From the NCBI RefSeq assembly GCF_963678635.1, contig NC_087062.1, positions 46,959,758 through 47,023,757 of the forward strand: a stretch of 64,000 bases of DNA. The letters run 5' to 3'. This DNA is from Symsagittifera roscoffensis (taxonomy: Eukaryota > Xenacoelomorpha > Acoela > Convolutidae). This document shows, piece by piece, positions 27,902-38,560 of the stretch (its first letter is position 1; the number at the start of each line of letters is the position of its first letter). The position numbers and the translations under genes were made by a program. Under the pieces are notes generated by a model. It made no database searches, was not told where the DNA came from, and saw only the letters and a program-made list of their open reading frames with translations.

Positions 27902-28297
27902 TTACATAAAATTACTGATAAAATTCAAAACATGCACATCATGAACATTATTCAAGTTCTTCTGGAAGAATTTAAAAACAAGAAATGCTGAATAAATTGC
28001 GTAAAGTCCACACAAATTATCAGTCTTTTGTAGCTTTCGAGGAACCATTCGTCGAGACTTTTTTGTCAAAAAGGTGTAAGTTGATCTCTTTCTTCCCAAA
28101 GAATCAGCAAAGTAGTAGCTTTTATCCAGTCGAGCAATTATAATCCAGCGTTCGCCTCTATCCTTGCTTGGGGTTAAGTTAATAATTTCAGAGTATTTTG
28201 TTAGTTGTGGTACTGTATCAGAAGGGTATGATCCCATGTACTTGAACCTGAGCTCTGGAATTCTTTCAATACTTTGCAAAAGTGAAAAATTATCCAT
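27902..28297 (-). pseudogene. Polinton cysteine protease, copy B, catalytic His lost
   Basis: 131-residue ORF homologous to the ORF at 1175-1570, about 8 percent different in amino acids across the longer open frame. Asp65, Gln90 and Cys96 are kept, but the residue at the catalytic histidine position 50 is Arg (GERW instead of GEHW). In the adenovirus protease family this His is part of the triad, so the product should be inactive even though the frame is open. The candidate 67-nt intron upstream (28324-28390) is conserved between the copies. It is the last gene of the minus-strand series, after the major capsid gene. Confidence 0.65.
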
Positions 28298-28390
28298 CTT
28301 TGCAATTGTAGGCTGATTTACAGCTACAAAAGAAATTGATAGTTTGATAGTGTACATTAGGATAAAAATAAAGAAAGAATAATGACTTAC

Positions 28391-28543
28391 ACACATTTAG
28401 GAATTGAATCAACAAAGTCCCATACACAAGCCTTATGTAGTGGGCAAAGTTTATTGAACACTGTTTTACAGTCTAGATTGAAGAAGTGTATCGGGTTTTC
28501 AACTAAACAGCATTCCTTCTCTATTTTTTCTGGAGCTTTAGGT
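28391..28543 (-). other. Candidate cysteine-rich exon of the Polinton
   Basis: Open segment of about 51 codons between a possible acceptor (TTTTTCTTCAG, ending at 28544) and a strong donor (GTAAGT, 28385-28390). The translation contains six Cys residues and ends in WDFVDSIPKC. It lies between the major capsid tail and the protease. I do not recognise a domain. Phase matching to the protease exon needs a different donor register than the best GTAAGT, so the exon model is tentative. Confidence 0.3.
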
Positions 28544-29710
28544 CTGAAGAAAAACAAAATAGATAGTACAGAGATAAAAACAAAGAAAAGTCCCAAAAAG
28601 TTACAACACTTTTATAGGAACCTGAAAACTCAAAAAAATAAACATTTTTAAGGACTGTTCCGAATTTGTCAATTTGAATGTTTGATAGTCTTTTTCCCAA
28701 GACTATCACTTCCGTCCCGTAATCTAATGAAATAATTGCTCTTCCGCCCCGAATAGTTCTAAGCTCTCTCAAATGAAATTGTTGATAATTGAAAGGATTT
28801 TAATGAAAAGATCCCGCAACAGCCGAATTTGTATTCATTGCAACAGCTATTCTTCTGATAGGGGCATTATTGAAAACATTTTCCTGAATAAACTGGTTTT
28901 GACGAGATGGAATGATAAAGGTTCTTGCTATAGTTTCCATGTAATTGTAATGAGCAGGTTCCCTTTCCAGATTCCATTGCAAATATTGATGATTAGGTTC
29001 AGCTACTAAAACTCTTCTTGTAAACAATGAACAATCAACAATTTTCAGACTAACATTTGGATTATCAGACAGCATGTAAAAATTAGGTCTAGCTCGAATT
29101 AGTTTATTTCGAACTTTGGTTTTTGGTAGTAATAATTTTTCATAAGTAAACAAGTCAATGGCTAGCCTGCCATAAAGTGAAAAAGTTATCCCTGATCCCA
29201 AAGAATTTGCTCTATCAGTGAACGGATACATATCAAATGCTTCCGGGCATTCTTCAAAACTATACCCGTGACAAGCAAGTATTCCTTTATTTCTCACTGC
29301 CGACGAGTTGAATTCGTTCGATATTTGTGCTTTATGAGGATATAATCCATTGGCGTTGTAAACCATTGTATTATTAAAATAAACTTCACAATTGGAGAAT
29401 AGAGAAAGTAGTAGATCAGTTAAGTAAGTTTGTGGTTCCTCATCTGAATCTTCCTCCGATTTTGCTTTATGTTCTGCTTTTTTTTTGTTTTTTGAAAGCA
29501 TCAAACAATGTTCCTTTGAATAAGTGAAGCTTTAAACTGAGGTGGGTATCACGCATATCCAAATAAAGATTACGGTCCGTCTTAAATTCAAACTCAATAC
29601 TGCTTTCATCTAGAGAAGTACTGGGAAATACTTCGAGTGTATGATGAAATTATTGTTTCCAAAACTGGGACTTTATCAAAAATCTCCAAAGAAGAATTTG
29701 TAAAAGCTCC
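28521..29710 (-). pseudogene. Polinton major capsid protein (F54H12.2-like), broken
   Basis: The best-preserved part (29504-28803, ~230 codons) resembles the capsid protein family known from animals as F54H12.2-like. It has conserved-looking segments such as LIRARPNFYMLSDNP, SLKIVDCSLFTRRVL and IARTFIIPSRQNQFIQ. By family knowledge this is the double jelly-roll major capsid protein of Polintons. Breaks: a TAA stop at 28800-28802, after which the same frame stays open to 28521 with plausible coding sequence; a frame change in the A-rich run near 29480-29515; and another near 29610, before which further N-terminal-like sequence is visible up to ~29710. No good start codon was found. It lies between the small basic protein and the protease. 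Confidence 0.65.
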
Positions 29711-29739
29711 GTACAAAAAATGACTACTTTGATTTACAC

Positions 29740-30107
29740 TCATTTTATCTTGTCAAAAATGTCTGTGCGAGAGCGACTGCTTTTTGAACTACTTTTTCGA
29801 GAAATGGCTCTTCTTGTTCTACGCTTAGATTTCTTTTTTCCACCTCCCAACTGTTTTCGAACTGTATTTGTTCAAACATCTATTGCAAATGTTTTGAGTT
29901 TTTTTGTCCACTGACAACTTCTTTAATCTCTGGAGCAGCAATTTCAAATAAATCTGCTCCGATTCTTTTTGTAGCTGGGACTATACATTTTGTAATAAAG
30001 GGAATTGCAGTTCTCCCAGGAGTTTGTGCAATAGCACCAAAACCTCTTCCACGCTGTCTTGTATGTCCACGAAAAATAGGAAAATTAGCTGAACTTTGAG
30101 CAACCAT
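29740..30107 (-). pseudogene. Polinton small basic virion-type protein, frameshifted
   Basis: The first part (methionine at 30107 to a stop near 29881) is Gly/Arg-rich and then hydrophobic, with GRTAIPFITKCIVPATKR and an APEIKEVVSG segment. A second part in another frame (ending at the stop 29740-29742) is a very basic Lys/Arg/Ser tail closing with SRTDIFDKIK. The two parts together have the layout of a small protein often found next to capsid genes in Polintons. At least one frameshift and a stop separate them (around 29860-29885). Its role is unknown to me; a core or membrane-active minor protein would fit its composition. Confidence 0.5.
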
Positions 30108-30124
30108 TTCGTATGATGTATAAA

Positions 30125-30944
30125 TCAAAAATGATTATCCGAAATCTTGCGAAACAAGAGAACAACTCGTGTAATTCCTACGGACACAAAAGGAATTTTT
30201 TCACCTGTAGTATCCCTTAGTTCTATTTTTATGCTGTGGAAAGAGTTTTTGAATAGTTTTTTAAATTGTAGAATTGTAAAGGATTGATAATTCAAGTACA
30301 ATCCTGTAGATATTATGTTTTGGAAATGAAAGGAATACAGCGCAGTAAAGGAGTTTTTGTATCGCCTACTATATTAGATTCTATAATATCACTATAAATC
30401 ATTAGGGAATGTATTCTTATAATGTCGTAATGTCGTAAGAATACTGAGGACAATGTGGTCCTTTTCCTTTCATTAAAAGACCTGTCTGATTTTGTTCTAA
30501 ATCACAACCAAAAAAGTGACTCAAATCAGCGGCAGAATTATAAACAATGAATGATCCTCAATAAAGGAATGGCAATTTTTTGTGTATCTTATCTACTGAC
30601 ACATAAATTCCGTTATAATCATATTTTTGTGCGCCTATACGTTTTCGAACTTTGTCATTCATGACTACAACTAAATCAACAATACTTGGATACAATCCAG
30701 GTTCAATATGCATCGGTTGAATCTTTCTTTTTTCTTCAGGACTTTCTTGTCCATCTATGAAAGAAAACTTTCCTTCTGTAACGTTTTGGTACAATGAAGG
30801 GTACGATATTTCTGAAATAGCAACCACCCATTCTCCTTTTAGATGTATTTGTTTCGGTAGAAAATTTGCGAAGGAACTAAGACTATTATTGGGATAAGAA
30901 TTAAAAGAAGCATTAGAAACTAGCTCAATAGTAAAAGAATCCAT
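30125..30944 (-). pseudogene. Polinton minor capsid (penton-like) protein, broken
   Basis: The N-terminal 128 codons from the methionine at 30944 begin MDSFTIELVSNAS and contain YPNNSLSSFANFLPKQIHL and EWVVAISEISYPSLYQ. This is the typical start of the single jelly-roll minor capsid protein of Polintons (pattern: small Ser/Asn-rich head, then L.G.WEVAL.EI.YP). A frame break follows just before 30558, then more family-like sequence in other frames down to a C-terminus at 30125. One break is an 8-bp tandem duplication (AATGTCGT twice, near 30420-30440); further frame changes lie near 30310-30320. The gene sits between integrase and the small basic protein. Confidence 0.6.
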
Positions 30945-30988
30945 GACAACTGATCGATAGAAATTCAAGTTTAAAAAATGACTTACTT

Positions 30989-31873
30989 TTAATCTGAACA
31001 TTTTCTCAGCTCTTTTTCATAAAATTTTCCAAGAATTTCTTCTTTTTCGAGATCTTTGATGATGTACGTAGGTTTTTTTGTAAAGATTGCCGAAATTTCA
31101 AACATTTCATCTGTAAACTGTGGCTTGTATTCTTTTCGGAACGTAATATCATTTTTCGAATTTTGGTTTAGTATATTTCTTGAACGATTTGTTATACAAT
31201 ATTGATGAAAAATCACTGTTTTTCACATCTCTGGAAGATTTTCCAATTGATCGATTTTTGCGACAGTTCAATGTAGAAACAAACTGCTGCAATTTGGGTA
31301 CAAATTTTTCACCATGATTTTCAATGTAACGATATATTAAATGTTTTAAAGACAGCATTTCTCTCTCTGCAAATGCAGCTTTTGTTTCACTCATTGTTGA
31401 GTAAACTTCAATGTCTTTCTCCTTGCAAAATTTTTTAAAAGTTCCCCATATTCTGTTCTTTTATCAACCTAAAGTTTTTCAGGAGTGTTTTTGCGCAAAA
31501 TCATTTTTCTGAAAGCTTGTAAAGTGTCTTTGGCATACTTTGTTTTCATTGTTTGAACTCTGACAAATCTCGAAAAAATATCTACAGCAACTAATAAATA
31601 CTTGACTCCATTGTTTTGACTAGCTAACTTGTCTACAAAAGCCAAGTCCATACACCAGATTTCACTGATATATTTAGAAAAAGCTTGAAGTCTTCGGAAA
31701 CACCTGATTGGTGGACCAAATTTTGTATATGATGTCTTGGTTTGTAAAAACTTTTCTACTTTCTTTTTTGATAAACCACTCGCTTTACTCAAATTTTGAA
31801 TGGAACCATACGCAGCTCTGCCCCTAGAACACAATCTGTTTAGTCTTACCTTTTCAGATTTTGAAAGGCTCAT
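30989..31873 (-). pseudogene. Polinton retroviral-type integrase (F54H12.3-like), broken
   Basis: ATG at 31873, then a DDE/rve-type integrase core: first Asp in WCMDLAFVD, followed by YLLVAVDIFSRFVRV. The first frame is ended by a TAG stop at 31469-31471 where the family normally continues; the next codons in the same frame still show VDKRTEY with the second catalytic Asp. The frame then shifts, and 31394-31149 gives the segment with the catalytic Glu (AAFAER). A second shift leads to the C-terminal part (to 30989) with YKPQFTDEMFEI and a Glu/Lys-rich end. This family is seen in animals as transposon-derived F54H12.3-like proteins. It is the first gene of the minus-strand series; satellite begins about 10 bp upstream of its start. 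Confidence 0.7.
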
Positions 31874-33211
31874 GTGAAAATAATATTAAAAATGGCATAT
31901 TTCGAAAACTGAAACAAATTGAGCAGTCATATTTGGAGACCGAATTCGCAACTCATTGTAGAACCCTGACAGTTCCTCATTAGTGATAAGAATTTCAAAT
32001 TTTCTAAGACTTATATCTAAAGTTTCTAAAAAAAACCGTAAAAAACGTCACATCTCGATAACTAAAAAGATTTTAGCAGCCATATTCAGAGGCAAGATTT
32101 GCCATCCCTGAGAGTATCTTCACAATATCCAACAAGAGGATTGAGATCTTCAAAGTTTTCGAACTTTTTAAAAAACTTTTCCGAAAATTTTCGAAAAAAA
32201 TGTAAGAAAAACAGTCATATCTCGAAAACTACAAGGATTTGAGCAGTCTGATTTGGGAGCAAAACTCGCAGCTCCTGGGAGTACCCTGACAGAGCCTCAC
32301 TATAAAGATGGGAACTTGAAAATTTGTCAGATTTTTTAATAACTAAGTTCTTTGAGTAATTAAAAAAAGACATAACAAGAATTAAGAGCAGCCTAATCCG
32401 AACGGAAGATTTGCAATTTGGAACACCTGAGAGTATCCTCACAGTAGCCAACTACAACGTTGGAAATTTCCATTCTTTTGAAAGTTTTGATATCTAAGTT
32501 TTCTGAAAAAGTAAATAAAAATCCTAAAAAACATCAATCTTAAAAACTACAAGGATTTGAGCAGCAATATTCAGAGGCAAGAATCACAACCCCTGAGAGT
32601 TACCTCACAATTTCCAACAAGAGAATTGAAATCTTCAAAGTTTTGGAACTTTTTAACATCTAAGTTTTTTTGAAAATTTCTGAAAAAATCATAAGAACGT
32701 CATATCTCAAAAACTTCAAGAATTTGAGCAGTCTTATTTGGAGGCTAAAACTGCAACTCTTGAGAGTACCCTCAGAATTTCTAACAAGAGCATTGAGATC
32801 TTCAAAGTTTTGGAACTTAATCTAAGTTTTTTTGAAATATTTCGAAAAAATCATAAAAAGACAGACATATCTCGAAAACTACAAGGATTTGAGAAGTAGG
32901 ATTGGGAGGCAAAACTCGCAACTCCTTGGAGTACCCTGACAGAGCCTCACTATAGAGATGGGAACTTGAAAGTTTGTGAAATTTTTAGTATCTAAGTTCT
33001 TTGAGCAATTAAAAAAAAGACGTAACAAGAATCATGAGCAGCCGAATTCGAACGCAAGTTTGCAATTTGGAACACCTGAGAGTACCCTCACAGTAACCAC
33101 TTAAGTTGGAAAATTCCATTCTTTTGAATGTTTTGATATCAAAGTTTTCTGAAAAAGTAAAGAAAAATCCTAAAAACTGTCAATCTCAAAAACTACAAGG
33201 ATTTGAGCAGC

Positions 33212-33520
33212 GATGTGACACGTTTTCTACAGATGAGCGCAAACACGCGGCATACACGTGCTACAGTCAGTCCGCGCTTTCAGCTCGACATACCCAGGAA
33301 GAAGCTTTTAGAGCATAACTTTTGGTTTAGGGCGCCCTTCTTGGCCAACCGCCTTTCTCTGCGTATACAGTGCTTCAAGCCGGTTGGACTCAAGTCTCGG
33401 CTGCTTAAGTACTTCTGTTCCCATTTCCAGTCCGACTACCTATGGATGGACTCAACTACCTGGACACATTAGGAGGAAACTCCTTTACGTTTTATAACGT
33501 ATAAAATCTTAATAATAATA
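33212..33520. repeat. GC-richer ~309-bp insert in satellite, copy 1
   Basis: Starts GATGTGACACG directly after GAGCAGC of an A-type monomer and ends in AATAATAAT before ATTCAGAGGCAAG. It therefore interrupts the monomer at GCAGC/ATTCAG, replacing about three bases. No target-site duplication is visible. The minus-strand frame shared by the inserts is interrupted by a stop in this copy. Confidence 0.8.
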
Positions 33521-34898
33521 TTCAGAGGCAAGATTCACAACCCCTAAGAGTTCCCTCACAATTTTCAAGAAGAAATTGAGATCTTCAGAGTTTTGATTTT
33601 TTTAAATCTAAGTTTATGTGAAAATAATTTAAGAAAAATGGCAAATTTCGAAAACTAAAAGAATTTGAGCAGTCATATTTGGAGTCCGAATTCGCAACTC
33701 CTGGTAGTACCCTGACAGAGCCTCATTACAGAGATGAGAATTTCAAATTTTGTAAAACTTTTTATACCTAAGTTTTCTGTAAAATCCTAAAAAAACGTCA
33801 TATCTCAAAAACTGCAAAGATTTGAGCGGCCATATTCAGAGGCAAGATTGACAACTGCTGAGAGTTCCCTCACAATTTCCAACAAGAGAATTGAGATCTT
33901 CAGTTTTTGATTTTTTCAAATCTAAGTTCTCTGAAAAAATCCTAAAAAATTTCAGTCTCAAAAACTACATCATTTGAGCAGCCAGATTCAGAGGCAAGCA
34001 TCGCAACCCTCTGAGAGTACCCTCACAGTTTCCAACAACGAGATTGGGATCTTCAAAGTTTTGAATTTTTGAACATCTAAGTTTATTTGAAAATTTCTGA
34101 AAAATCATTAATACGTCATATCTCAAACTTCAAGTATTAGAGCAGTCATATTTGGAGGCGAAAACCGCAACTACTGAGAGTTTCCTCACAATTTCCAACA
34201 AGAGAATTGAGATCTTCACAATTTTGTATTTTTTAAAATCTAAGCTTATAAGAAAATAATTTTAAAATGGCATATCTCGAAAACTGAAAGAATTTGAGCA
34301 GTCACATTTGGAGGCCGAATTCGCAACTCATTGTAGAACCCTGACAGTTTCTGAAGTTTCTAAAAAAAAACCGTGAAAAAAGTCACATCTCGATAACTAA
34401 AAAGATTTCAGCAGCCATATTCAGAGGCAAGATTTGCCACCCCCTGAGAGTATCTTCACAATATCCAACAAGAGGATTGAGATCTTCAAAGTTTTGGAAC
34501 TCATTAAAAAACTTTTCCGAAAACTTTCGAAAAAAATGTAAGAAAAACAGTCATATCTCGAAAACTACAAGGATTTGAGAAGTAGGATAGGGAGGCAAAA
34601 CTCGCAACTCCTGGGAGTACCCTGACAGAGCCTCACTATAGAGATGGGAACTTGGAAGTTTGTGAAATTTTTTGTATCTAAGTTCTTTGAGCAATTAAAA
34701 AAAAGACGTAACAAGAATCATGAGCAGCCGAATTCGAACGCAATATTTGCAATTTGGAACACCTGAGAGTACCCTCACAGTAACCACCAAGGTTGGAAAA
34801 TTCCATTCTTTTGAATGTTTTGATATCAAAGTTTTCTTAAAAAGTAAAGAAAAATCCTAAAAACCGTCAATCTCAAAAACTACAAGGATTTCAGCAGC

Positions 34899-35206
34899 GA
34901 TGTGACACATTTTCTACAGAGGAGCGCAAACACACGGCATACACGTGCTACAGTCAGTCCGCGCTTCCAGCTCGACATACCCAGGAAGAAGCTTTTAGAG
35001 CATAACTTTTGGTTTAGGGCGCCCTCCTTGGCCAACTGCCTTTCTCTGCGCATACAGTTCTTCAAGCCGGTTAGACTGAAGTCTCGGCTGCGTAAGTACT
35101 TCTGGTCCCATTTCCAGTCCGACTATCTATAGATGGACTCAACTACCTGGACACATTAGGAGGAAAATCCTTTACGTTTTATAACGTATAAAATCTTAAT
35201 AATAAT
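34899..35206. repeat. GC-richer ~309-bp insert in satellite, copy 2
   Basis: Same insert at the same monomer position, 1687 bp from copy 1, with private differences (GACACATTTTC near the start, GGTTAGACTGAAG in the middle, CTATAGATGG instead of CTATGGATGG). It is among the most diverged copies, consistent with the older flanking satellite. Confidence 0.8.
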
Positions 35207-36119
35207 ATTCAGAGGCAAGATTCACAACCCCTAAGAGTTCCCCCACAATTTTAAAGAAGAGATTGAGATCTTCAGAGTTTTGATTTTTTTTGTGAAAATA
35301 AATTAAGAAAATGGCATATTTCGATAACTAAAAGAATTTGAGCAGTCATATTTGGAGTCCGAATTCGCAACTCCTGGTAGTACCCTGGCAGAGCCTCATT
35401 ACAGAGATGAGAATTTCAAATTTTGTAAAACTTTTTATACCTAAGTTTTCTGTAAAATCCTAAAAAACGTCATATCTCAAAAACTGCAAGGATTTGAGCG
35501 GCCATACTCAGAGGCAAGATTGACCACCGCTGAGAGTTCCCTCAATATTTCCAACAAGAGAATTGAGATCTTCAGTTTTTGATTTTTTAAAATCTAAGTT
35601 CTCTGAAAAAATCCTAAAAAATTTCAGTCTCAAAAACTACATCATTTGAGCAGCGATATTCAGAGGCAAGCATCGCAACCCTCTGAGAGTACCTTCACAG
35701 TTTCCAACAACGAGATTGAGATCTTCAAAGTTTTGAATTTTTGAACATCTAAGTTTATTTGAAAATTTCTGAAAAATCATTAATACGTCATATCTCAAAC
35801 TTCAAGTATTTGAGCAGTCATATTTGGAGGCGAAAACCGCAACTCCTGAGAGTTTCCTCACAATTTCCAACAACGAGATTGAGATCTTCAAAGTTTTGAA
35901 TTTTTGAACATCTAAGTTTATTTGAAAATTTCTGAAAAATCATTAATACGTCATATCTCAAACTTCAAGTATTTGAGCAGTCATATTTGGAGGCAAAAAC
36001 CGCAACTCCTGAGAGTTTCCTCACAATTTCCAACAAGAGAATTGAGATCTTCACAATTTTGTATTTTTTAAAATCTAAGCTTATGTGAAAATAATTTAAA
36101 AATGGGATATCTCGAAAAC

Positions 36120-36348
36120 TAACAAGGGTTTGTAAAAAGATGGCTGTTAAATACTCAATTGACTGTATTCTAGTTCGCATAAATAAGAGAGTGAACTAGA
36201 GGTCAACACATAACAGCTAGACAGCTTTTAGTTGATTGACAGGCAGGTACCAAACTCACACTTAATTAAAGTATGAGAAATAAGAATAGCAACTAAGATG
36301 ATTGACAACTAGGATGATTGACAACTGAACATATTGTAGCCCCTGACA
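36120..36348 (-). repeat. 3' LTR of the gypsy element
   Basis: 229 bp, identical by eye to 42096-42324. Read in element orientation it begins TGTCAGGGG and ends CTTGTTA, so it has the canonical TG start but a TA rather than CA end. It contains a 16-bp tandem duplication (GATGATTGACAACT twice, 36297-36332). The region just inside it (36349-36531) is AT-rich and non-coding, with only a weak purine-rich candidate polypurine tract. Confidence 0.9.
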
Positions 36349-36531
36349 TTTCCGTATGGATGTAAAATTTAAATACATAGTAATTTAAATTTAAATATAA
36401 TAACTACACCTTCAACCTGCCGCCTCAACTATAATGCAACAAACACTTGAGTTTTAACAACTTGAGTTTTAGGCTTATGGCCATCCCTCTCCCTGGGTTA
36501 ACGAGTTTTTGAATAAATGTAGAAATAAGAT

Positions 36532-38560
36532 TCATTTCCCTTCTCCCCCTGGATGTTTTCCTGTTTGTTCCGCCCCCTGGATAGTTTCAATCATAACTCC
36601 TCCCATTTTGTCTACTGGCTTTCTCCTTCTAGTACTCCTTCTGGTTCCCGAGCTTTCACTTTGGCTGCCTGATTCAACGTCTTCTTCTTGACTACTATTT
36701 ACAAGACACTCCCGCGCCACTAACGCTGGACGTTCCTGGCTTTCCTTCGCTTGTTTTCTTTGTCCCCCTTTTCCTCGCTTAGCTCTTGTCACTCTGGATT
36801 TGGCTTTAGCTCCCGTTCCTCCTTCCATTACTGTCGTACTGCCGCTTGGGCCTTGTCCCGCCGCAATTGCTTCGCGTCTCGCTAGCATTTCTACCGGTAG
36901 TCTTGCCGGAATGTTCAATGGCTGATCGTCTTCAGTATCCGAACTGTCGGACTCGAAGGTGGCTACTTGTACCGTCCGCGTAGTCTTAGCTCTTTTTGAT
37001 TTCGGGCTCACGACTGCTCCTTTCTTTGCGCTCGCTAGCATATCCTTGAGCGTAGCCGGTTTCCGTTTCTTGGGAAGGTCAGGTTTCGGTTTTGATGCCA
37101 CTGCACTTTTCCTAAGAACGGATCCGTTTTTAAGTTTCAAAGTATGTTCGGATTCAGAGATTACATTGGATTTTAGTAATTTATACCGATTTAGGGTCTT
37201 GCTGGTAGTACGCTGGTATAGGGTGCGTCCTCCTCCACTCCCCTGGATGTTAGGGCCAGTGTCTCCACTCCCTTGGATTTGTGGTCCAACTTCCGATCCC
37301 TCCCTTGGACATGCGTCCATTTGTTGGTCACTATCCAGCGTGATAGGGGCCCTTCGCAAAGTTGGAGCGTATGTTAGATCCGACCTCTCCTCCCAATTCG
37401 AATGCTGAGGGAATGCAACTTTACTCATCTCAGGATCAGTTTCGTCTAAACACAAACATTTTTGTTTTAAGACGTTCTTCCAATTCAAGTTTTTCAAACT
37501 TGGTTTTTTCGTAAGGTTTCGTAAAACGGTATTGGCCTCCCTGCCGTGGTGAGCTTCAAAAGGTGTTAATTTAGTAGTTGCATTTTTTGAGAATCGTAGA
37601 GCGCCTAGCGCTTTATCGACCATAGATTCTAGAGACTTATGTCCTTTTTCTGTCGCATATGTTAAGACAAAATTCTTCAAACTTCCTATTGTCCGTTCAA
37701 CGGACCCCGTGCCTCGATGATCATTCACTGGGGAGTACATTAGCTCGATGCCTTCTTCGTTACAGAAGCTTTTAAATTTATTAGAAGTAAAACATGATCC
37801 CTGATCAACGTGGATCTTCCGAGGTACTCCATGATGCGATATGTACTTATTAAGGAATTTTAAGACCTTATCTGACGTATTAGTGGTAGTAACCATTGCT
37901 GACGGCCACCTTGAGAATCGGTCCGTAGCAACCAAAACGTATTTCTTACTTTCGTTCAAGTAATTTATCGGCCCCCAGAAATCCAACTGTAAACATTCAT
38001 TGGGTTCCCTTGGTTCGGGGACCTTGCCCATGTCTCCCTTGGGTAATAACGGTTTTAGATTCTTACCCGCTTCCGTGCATTGCTGACAGTACGTGGCCTT
38101 TGCTGCCAAACTGCGGTACATGTAAGGATACCAGACGTCGCGCGCTGCTTCGAACATATTTCTTTTACCGTGATGGTAATAGTGTATCCGCGATTCAACT
38201 GGGACTTGCAAAGGTAAAGGGATGACCAACCGTCCATCCAACCACACACAATCGTCCCGTAACGACAGATCGTTAGCGTATTGAGCCCAGTACTTCCCAA
38301 TCTTTAGGAGTTCTTCCTTCAAGTTTGTCTTCTTCTCCAATGCTTCTTTTACTCGTACTAAGTTCACATCCGCTGGTATGTTCGAGGCAACAAATTCTAA
38401 ATTAAAAAGTTCTGGTAACGATTGAGACTTCTTGATAACCTTGCAATCACGAGGAATGATGGACATAATTTGCTGATTCGGATTAACAGTAGGACAAAGC
38501 TCGCCTGGAAATTTCGAAGGTATGGAAAGTACTGTATTAACTTTGGAATCCCGTGTTTTT
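36532..38560 (-). CDS. Gypsy integrase with long charged C-terminal tail
   Basis: Continues the frame of gag-RT after a single-base break near 38553; the open frame has no ATG at its beginning (it reaches 38574 through TTG codons), so it is the distal part of pol rather than a separate gene. Numbering from 38574: zinc-binding His131/His135 and Cys163/Cys166 (HHCC), catalytic Asp198 in LQLDFWGP, Asp257 in HVDQGS and Glu293 in GSVERT, giving DD35E spacing. From about residue 400 the protein becomes a ~280-residue low-complexity tail, rich in Ser, Lys and Arg, with repeated IQGS and IQGA words and a strongly basic patch (STRRRKPVDK). The tail is much longer than in simple gypsy integrases and could be a chromatin-targeting region; that is inference. 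The stop is at 36532. Confidence 0.9.

Larger units (their letters stand above)
27030..31880 (-). mobile_element. Degraded Polinton/Maverick fragment, copy B
   Basis: Remnant of a self-synthesising DNA transposon embedded in satellite on both sides. On the minus strand it keeps, in order, integrase, minor capsid protein, a small basic protein, major capsid protein and protease. The protein-primed DNA polymerase B and the packaging ATPase of a complete 15-20-kb element are absent, and no terminal inverted repeats can be paired. Every gene except perhaps the protease carries at least one stop or frameshift, so the copy is dead. The first ~870 bp (27030-27900) matches copy A and has no supportable gene. 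Confidence 0.8.
31881..36119. repeat. Diverged branch of the satellite, left of the gypsy element
   Basis: Tandem monomers of the same satellite, but far more diverged. They keep the core pattern (ATCTCGAAAACT, GATTTGAGCAG, AGAGGCAAGATT) with many substitutions and small indels, and monomer types such as GAGGCCGAATTCGCAACTC. No clean higher-order period is visible here except around the two inserts. The short ORFs in this stretch are repeat-derived. Confidence 0.85.

Noticed and set aside
28382-28651. 89-codon plus-strand ORF over the Polinton protease/capsid junction
   Set aside because: Antisense to better-supported minus-strand coding sequence; Lys-rich because of AT bias.
36959-37408. 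149-codon plus-strand ORF and several others (40214, 41062, 41760) inside the gypsy element
   Set aside because: Antisense shadows of the well-supported gag-pol frames.
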